From NCBI GenBank assembly GCA_963818225.1, contig CAWFRO010000011.1, positions 558,001 to 622,000 of the forward strand: DNA of 64,000 nucleotides. The letters are read 5' to 3'. The DNA is from Palsa-504 sp963818225 (GTDB lineage Bacteria > Actinomycetota > Actinomycetes > Streptosporangiales > Streptosporangiaceae). The translations under genes and the position numbers were made by a program. Each line of letters begins with the position of its first letter. The stretch's first letter is position 1. Below, in pieces: positions 60,539-64,000 of the stretch. Below the pieces are notes generated by a model, which saw only the letters and a list, made by a program, of their open reading frames with translations, was not told the DNA's origin and made no database searches.

Positions 60539-61750
60539 ATGCCTGGCCTGACCAAACGGAATCTCATCGCGATCCTGATCGTCATCGCCTTCGTGACCGT
60601 TTCGGTGCTGGCCTGGTTCTACTTCCCGGTTGTCGTGTTCCCCCTGATCCTGGCGCTCGGCGCCTTCGGTCTGGCCGTGTACGTCGCCCTCAACCCGCCC
60701 GGCACCGGCTGGGTGCGGACCGCCACCGGTCGTCCCCCCGCCGTTCGCATCATGGCCACGGCGGGCGGCCCCGCTCCAGGCCGCCGGGTCCCGGCGCGCG
60801 AAGCGGGCCCGCGCCCGGCCGCGCGCGGCTCAGGGCGCGGGGCCGGGCGCAGCTCGGGCGGGCCGGCCGGGCCGGAGCTGCCGCCGGACGCCGTGGTGGC
60901 GCTGACCGATGAACGCCAGGCCGCCGGCGTGGATGAGGTCGTCGCCGGGCTGGACCGGACGCTGGTCGGGCTGGTCCCGGTGAAGTCCCAGTTCGCGCAG
61001 ATCGCCTCGCTCCTGGTGGTCGACCGGGCCCGGCGCCGGTTCGGCCTGGACGCCCAGCGGCCGAACCTGCACATGTGCTTCACCGGCGACCCGGGCACCG
61101 GGAAGACCACGGTGGCGCTGCAGATGGCTGAGCTGCTGCACCGGATGGGCTACCTGGAGACCGCGAAGGTCGTGCATGCGATGCGTGATGACCTGGTCGG
61201 GGAGTACATCGGGCAGACGGCGCCCAAGACCAGGTGGGTGCTGGAGCACGCCATGGGCGGCGTGCTGTTCATCGACGAGGCCTACGCCCTGTACCGGCCG
61301 TCGGATCCCAAGGACTTCGGCCAGGAAAGCATCGACATCTTGATGCAGGTCATGGAGAACAAACGGGACAAGCTGGTCGTCATCATGGCCGGGTACAAGG
61401 ACCGGATGGACGTCTTCTTCGACTCCAATCCCGGCATGAACTCCCGGATCGCCCACCACCTGGACTTCGCCCCCTACACGCTGGATGAGCTGATGGCCAT
61501 CGGGCAGATGATGCTGTCCGACGCGCTGTACTACCTGTCCGATCCGGCCGAGGCGGCGCTGCGGGAGCAGCTGGGCCTGCGGATGCGCGAGCCCCGGTTC
61601 GCCAACGCCCGCAGCGTCCGCAACGACCTGGAACGCGCCCGGCTCCGGCACGCCCACCGGCTGGCCGCAGACCCCGGGCGGGGCCGCAGCATGGACGAGC
61701 TGATGCGCCTGGAACCCTCAGACGTCCTGTTCACCGCCACAGCCGGATAA
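60539..61750 (+). CDS. Membrane-anchored CbbX-like AAA ATPase
   Basis: A 403-residue protein. Two hydrophobic N-terminal segments (residues 9-28 and 30-50) are followed by an Arg/Ala/Gly/Pro-rich linker (60-115) and a CbbX/EccA-type AAA domain: LVGLVPVKSQFAQIASLLVV, Walker A GDPGTGKTT (183-191), the pore-region GEYIGQTAPKT, Walker B GGVLFIDEAYAL, and the arginine-finger part NPGMNSRIAHHLDF. CbbX remodels inhibited Rubisco, and EccA serves type VII secretion, but neither Rubisco nor ESX genes are present, and the membrane anchor is unusual. The protein it remodels is unknown. Confidence 0.8.
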   Translation: MPGLTKRNLIAILIVIAFVTVSVLAWFYFPVVVFPLILALGAFGLAVYVALNPPGTGWVRTATGRPPAVRIMATAGGPAPGRRVPAREAGPRPAARGSGRGAGRSSGGPAGPELPPDAVVALTDERQAAGVDEVVAGLDRTLVGLVPVKSQFAQIASLLVVDRARRRFGLDAQRPNLHMCFTGDPGTGKTTVALQMAELLHRMGYLETAKVVHAMRDDLVGEYIGQTAPKTRWVLEHAMGGVLFIDEAYALYRPSDPKDFGQESIDILMQVMENKRDKLVVIMAGYKDRMDVFFDSNPGMNSRIAHHLDFAPYTLDELMAIGQMMLSDALYYLSDPAEAALREQLGLRMREPRFANARSVRNDLERARLRHAHRLAADPGRGRSMDELMRLEPSDVLFTATAG

Positions 61751-62054
61751 CGAACCGGCACCGGCCACCCCGACACCACGACGGCGCCCACTCGACCTCC
61801 TCGCCGGTGACGTCAAACGCGTGCGCCAGGGCCGCGACCACGCACTGCTTGGCGTGGTCTGCCAATTTTGCTTCGTCAGATCTGAGTGACGTAGAGGCCT
61901 TGCTGGGGAATCCCGCCCTCCTGGTAGGTGCTCGTGAAACCTGTGAGGTTTGCCGCGCTCATTTCGGGCCTGGCCTCCGACCTGGCCCTCGCCGTCAGGC
62001 CCGCAGGGTCGGGCGAGGTCTCCAGAGTCAATGGCGCGCCGCAGGCGCGTCCGC

Positions 62055-62433
62055 GCGCAGCGCGGACTACATCGAACGGTCGTACATCTACGACCTGGGC
62101 GGGTCGGCGCCGGAGCTTGCCTCCACCGTCTCCGTGGAGGCGGTCTTGCAGGATGCAGTGGACCTGGCCCGGCCTGAGGTCCTGCGCGCGGCCGGCCAGG
62201 TGACCTGCCCCGTGGTACTGGTGCGGGCGCCGCTGGGGTTTTTCAATGAGGAACCGCCAGGGTACCCGGACCCGGCGGTGGCGGCCGGGCGCCGCCTCGT
62301 CCCGCAGCTGGCCGACGTCCTGGTGCCTGGCGTCAACCATTACACGATCATGCTGTCCGGACATGGCGCCGGAGCCGTCGCGGACGTGATCCGCCAGCGC
62401 TCGCTGATGCGGCCGACGTCATCGCCCAGGTGA
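62055..62433 (+). pseudogene. Alpha/beta hydrolase, C-terminal fragment
   Basis: From about 62055 the frame reads SADYIERSYIYDLGGSAPEL, DAVDLARPEVLRAAGQVTCP, VVLVRAPLGFFNEEPPGYPD and VLVPGVNHYTIMLSGHGAGA, the late part of an alpha/beta hydrolase with the catalytic histidine in VNHYT. The nucleophile half is absent, so it is a remnant. Confidence 0.6.
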
Positions 62434-62847
62434 TCAGCTCGGCCAGATAGCCGCTGCTGGCAGATGCGTTAGCAAGACGGCCTTCCCGGATCGGAAGGGG
62501 TCTCTGCCCAGTCCGCTCGGGGGAACTCCAACCCCAGCCTTGTGCCCAGTAGATTCCTGTGCGGGTATCCGGAACCGTTCAGATCAGTTCGTGGCCTCGG
62601 GCGACTCTATGCCGGTTGTCCGTAGACGTCCGGATATCGCGAGGTCGTTCGTCCGTGTGGCTCCCAGCGTGGCTCCCGAACGGTGAGCCGGCGCCTTCGC
62701 GGAGGGCGCTTCCTTATCAGAGTGTCGGCATTCCGGCTCCGACAGCTGCATTACTACTGTGACCTGCGCGTACGTCCCCGGGCTCTAATTAGAGCTACCT
62801 CGCGGTCTCCTGCGTTTACCCCTGTTAGCCTCAGCGTTCTAGGGCTG
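62434..62847. other. Intergenic, no supported gene
   Basis: No supported gene. It links the hydrolase remnant to a transposase fragment. Confidence 0.4.
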
Positions 62848-63114
62848 CGGCCGCCGCGTGCGAACTGTTATGCCGAGAGATGGGTACGCAGCGCACGAGC
62901 CGAGTGCACCGACCGGATGCTCATCTACGGCGAACGGCACCTGCCGTCAGTCCTCGGCGAGTACGTCAGCAACTACAACGGGCACCGTCCGCACCAGTCC
63001 CGCCAGCAACGGCCGCCCGACCAGGATTGCCAGGCCAGCCCGCCGCTGGACCTGCCAGTCCAGCGGCGCAAGGTGCTCAACGGCGTTATCAACGAGTACT
63101 ACCAGGCCGCGTAG
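62848..63114 (+). mobile_element. Transposase 3' fragment
   Basis: The frame gives PRANCYAERWVRSARAECTD with the final catalytic Glu, LIYGERHLPSVLGEYVSNYN, GHRPHQSRQQRPPD and the end LDLPVQRRKVLNGVINEYYQ, then AA. It is the last third of an integrase-core transposase; the earlier part is missing. Confidence 0.75.
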
Positions 63115-63122
63115 CTGATCGT

Positions 63123-63497
63123 ATGAACCCCAGGTCGGACACAATGCGACTAGCTTTGACGCGGTACAAGGGGTTGTGGGCGGAGATTCAGCGGGAGCGT
63201 GAGCGGCTGCAGCGAGTTGGCCAGTGGGAGTATCGCGAAGCCCGGCGCGCCGAGGCTGCGGCGGCTAAGGCCGAGCGGGAACGCAAGCGGCAGGCCGCGG
63301 CCACTGAGAAGGAGCGTAAGAAGTTCTATGTCGAGGACCGCAAAGCCGAAGCGGCCGCCCTGTCCGAAGACGTCCGCGCCCGTGTCGTTGAACTCGACGG
63401 GCCCCCGGCCGGGCGCATCAGCCAGAGCGGCAAACACCGCGGCCGGCGGATGACCAAGGTGCACCCGCACGAGGTCAGCCTGCGCCGAGGCAGATGA
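63123..63497 (+). pseudogene. Mrr-like restriction protein, N-terminal fragment
   Basis: A 124-residue frame with a long charged coiled coil: YKGLWAEIQRERERLQRVGQ, WEYREARRAEAAAAKAERER, TEKERKKFYVEDRKAEAAAL and SEDVRARVVELDG. I recognise this as the N-terminal part of actinobacterial Mrr-type restriction endonuclease proteins; the nuclease domain does not follow, and the last 25 residues are unrelated. It overlaps the convergent CHAT gene by 23 bases. Confidence 0.55.
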
Positions 63498-64000
63498 AGG
63501 ACAAGCCCGTGGCCAGGGCTCTCGCGTCGGACCCGGACGCACGCCGGGCGTCGCGCAGGGCCTCGGCCAGGCTGGCCCCGCCGCGCAGTTCCCGGTGCAA
63601 CGCGATCATGAGCGGCACTACCGCGTCGTCGTTCACCGGGACCACGCTGGCCACGATCCCGGTCGTGCCCAGCGGGATCAGCGAGCTGGCCAGCCCGAGC
63701 ACCTCGTCGGCGCCGGCGGGCGCGGCGACGCCCGAGTCGCAGCTCGACAAGACCAGATGATGCGGTCCCCGCCGCAGCCGCTCCAGGTCGTAGACGGTCA
63801 GGGGCCCGTCGTCGAGCTGCAGCGCGGAAAACAGCGGACTGTCCGCGCGGAAGGTGCCGTGCGCGGCGATGTGCACCACCCGGGCACCGTCGATCGCGCT
63901 CAGCACCCGCGAGGCCGTCGCCGTGCCATCGCCGAGGACCAGGGCGTCGGAGTAATCGGCGGCCAGGTGCGGGATTTCGGCGCCCCGGGACGCCAGGCCG
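63475..64000 (-). CDS. CHAT-domain protease, 5' end beyond the window
   Basis: The visible 175 residues are the C-terminal part of a CHAT domain (caspase-like cysteine peptidase). The catalytic His is in VVHIAAHGTFRADSPLFSAL and the Cys in HHLVLSSCDSGVAAPAGADE; then LASSLIPLGTTGIVASVVPV, and a family-typical end. The frame is open to the window edge, so the N-terminus, where TPR or sensor repeats usually lie, is not seen. CHAT proteins act in bacterial defence and regulated proteolysis. The neighbour is an Mrr-like fragment. Confidence 0.85.
   Translation of the reverse strand, partial: GLASRGAEIPHLAADYSDALVLGDGTATASRVLSAIDGARVVHIAAHGTFRADSPLFSALQLDDGPLTVYDLERLRRGPHHLVLSSCDSGVAAPAGADEVLGLASSLIPLGTTGIVASVVPVNDDAVVPLMIALHRELRGGASLAEALRDARRASGSDARALATGLSFICLGAG

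Noticed and set aside
63475..63497. Overlap between the Mrr-like and CHAT genes as evidence of a coupled pair
   Set aside because: The genes are convergent, and the end of the Mrr-like frame is unrelated sequence, so the overlap is probably accidental.

Overview
The window is very GC-rich, with actinobacterial genes throughout: a mycothione-reductase-type flavoenzyme, two LuxR-type LAL ATPase regulators, DUF3618 and YihY envelope proteins, a DHA2 exporter and a polyhydroxyalkanoate (PHA) gene group. I read it as a soil-type, high-GC Actinomycetota chromosome, perhaps Streptosporangiales or a relative; the genus cannot be fixed from sequence alone. Intact operons alternate with stretches of decayed genes, transposase fragments and integrase remnants, so this is an accessory, recombination-prone part of the genome.

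Layout. 1-1.6 kb: a MarR repressor, the SDR reductase it probably controls, and a near-perfect 18-bp-arm operator. 1.6-7.3 kb: mostly decayed sequence with a VOC protein, a DUF1801 protein and a small membrane protein. 7.3-15.8 kb: a LAL regulator divergent from a carotenoid-oxygenase operon (oxygenase, SDR, DUF302, DHA2 exporter, chloroperoxidase-like hydrolase). 16-18.4 kb: transposase and integrase debris, then a small protein made of a duplicated module. 19.4-24.5 kb: a membrane protein, a second LAL regulator and a frameshifted alpha/beta hydrolase, with the same 23-bp palindromic site on both sides of the regulator gene. 24.8-33.6 kb: carbohydrate oxidation genes (GH15 glycosidase, SDR, small membrane protein, GMC oxidoreductase with its small subunit, PoxB-like TPP enzyme, enolase-superfamily dehydratase). 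34.2-40.3 kb: mycothione reductase-like enzyme and a seven-gene Mrp-type cation/proton antiporter operon. 41.3-45.4 kb: a TetR regulator and an envelope cassette (low-complexity helical protein, holin-like DUF1469, DUF3618, YihY). 45.4-51 kb: a degenerate group II intron, transposase remnants, nitronate monooxygenase, regulator and integrase fragments. 51-54.5 kb: PHA genes (phasin-like, XRE regulator, PhaC synthase, MaoC hydratase). 55-64 kb: a D-aminoacylase-type amidohydrolase, IS21 and other transposase debris, a lone serine-recombinase catalytic domain, a membrane-anchored CbbX-like AAA ATPase, an Mrr-like N-terminal fragment and a CHAT-domain protease running off the right edge.

Two themes cut across the window. 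First, many genes, including members of otherwise healthy operons, contain single-base frameshifts; either the region is decaying or the assembly has uncorrected indels. Second, very short C-terminal tails of IS3/IS481-like transposases recur at least five times. The most distinctive sequence-level signals are the duplicated small-protein module with only synonymous differences (18.0-18.4 kb), the paired LAL operator, a four-copy 13-bp repeat upstream of the envelope cassette, and the lone recombinase catalytic domain. I found no CRISPR array, no rRNA and no complete tRNA.
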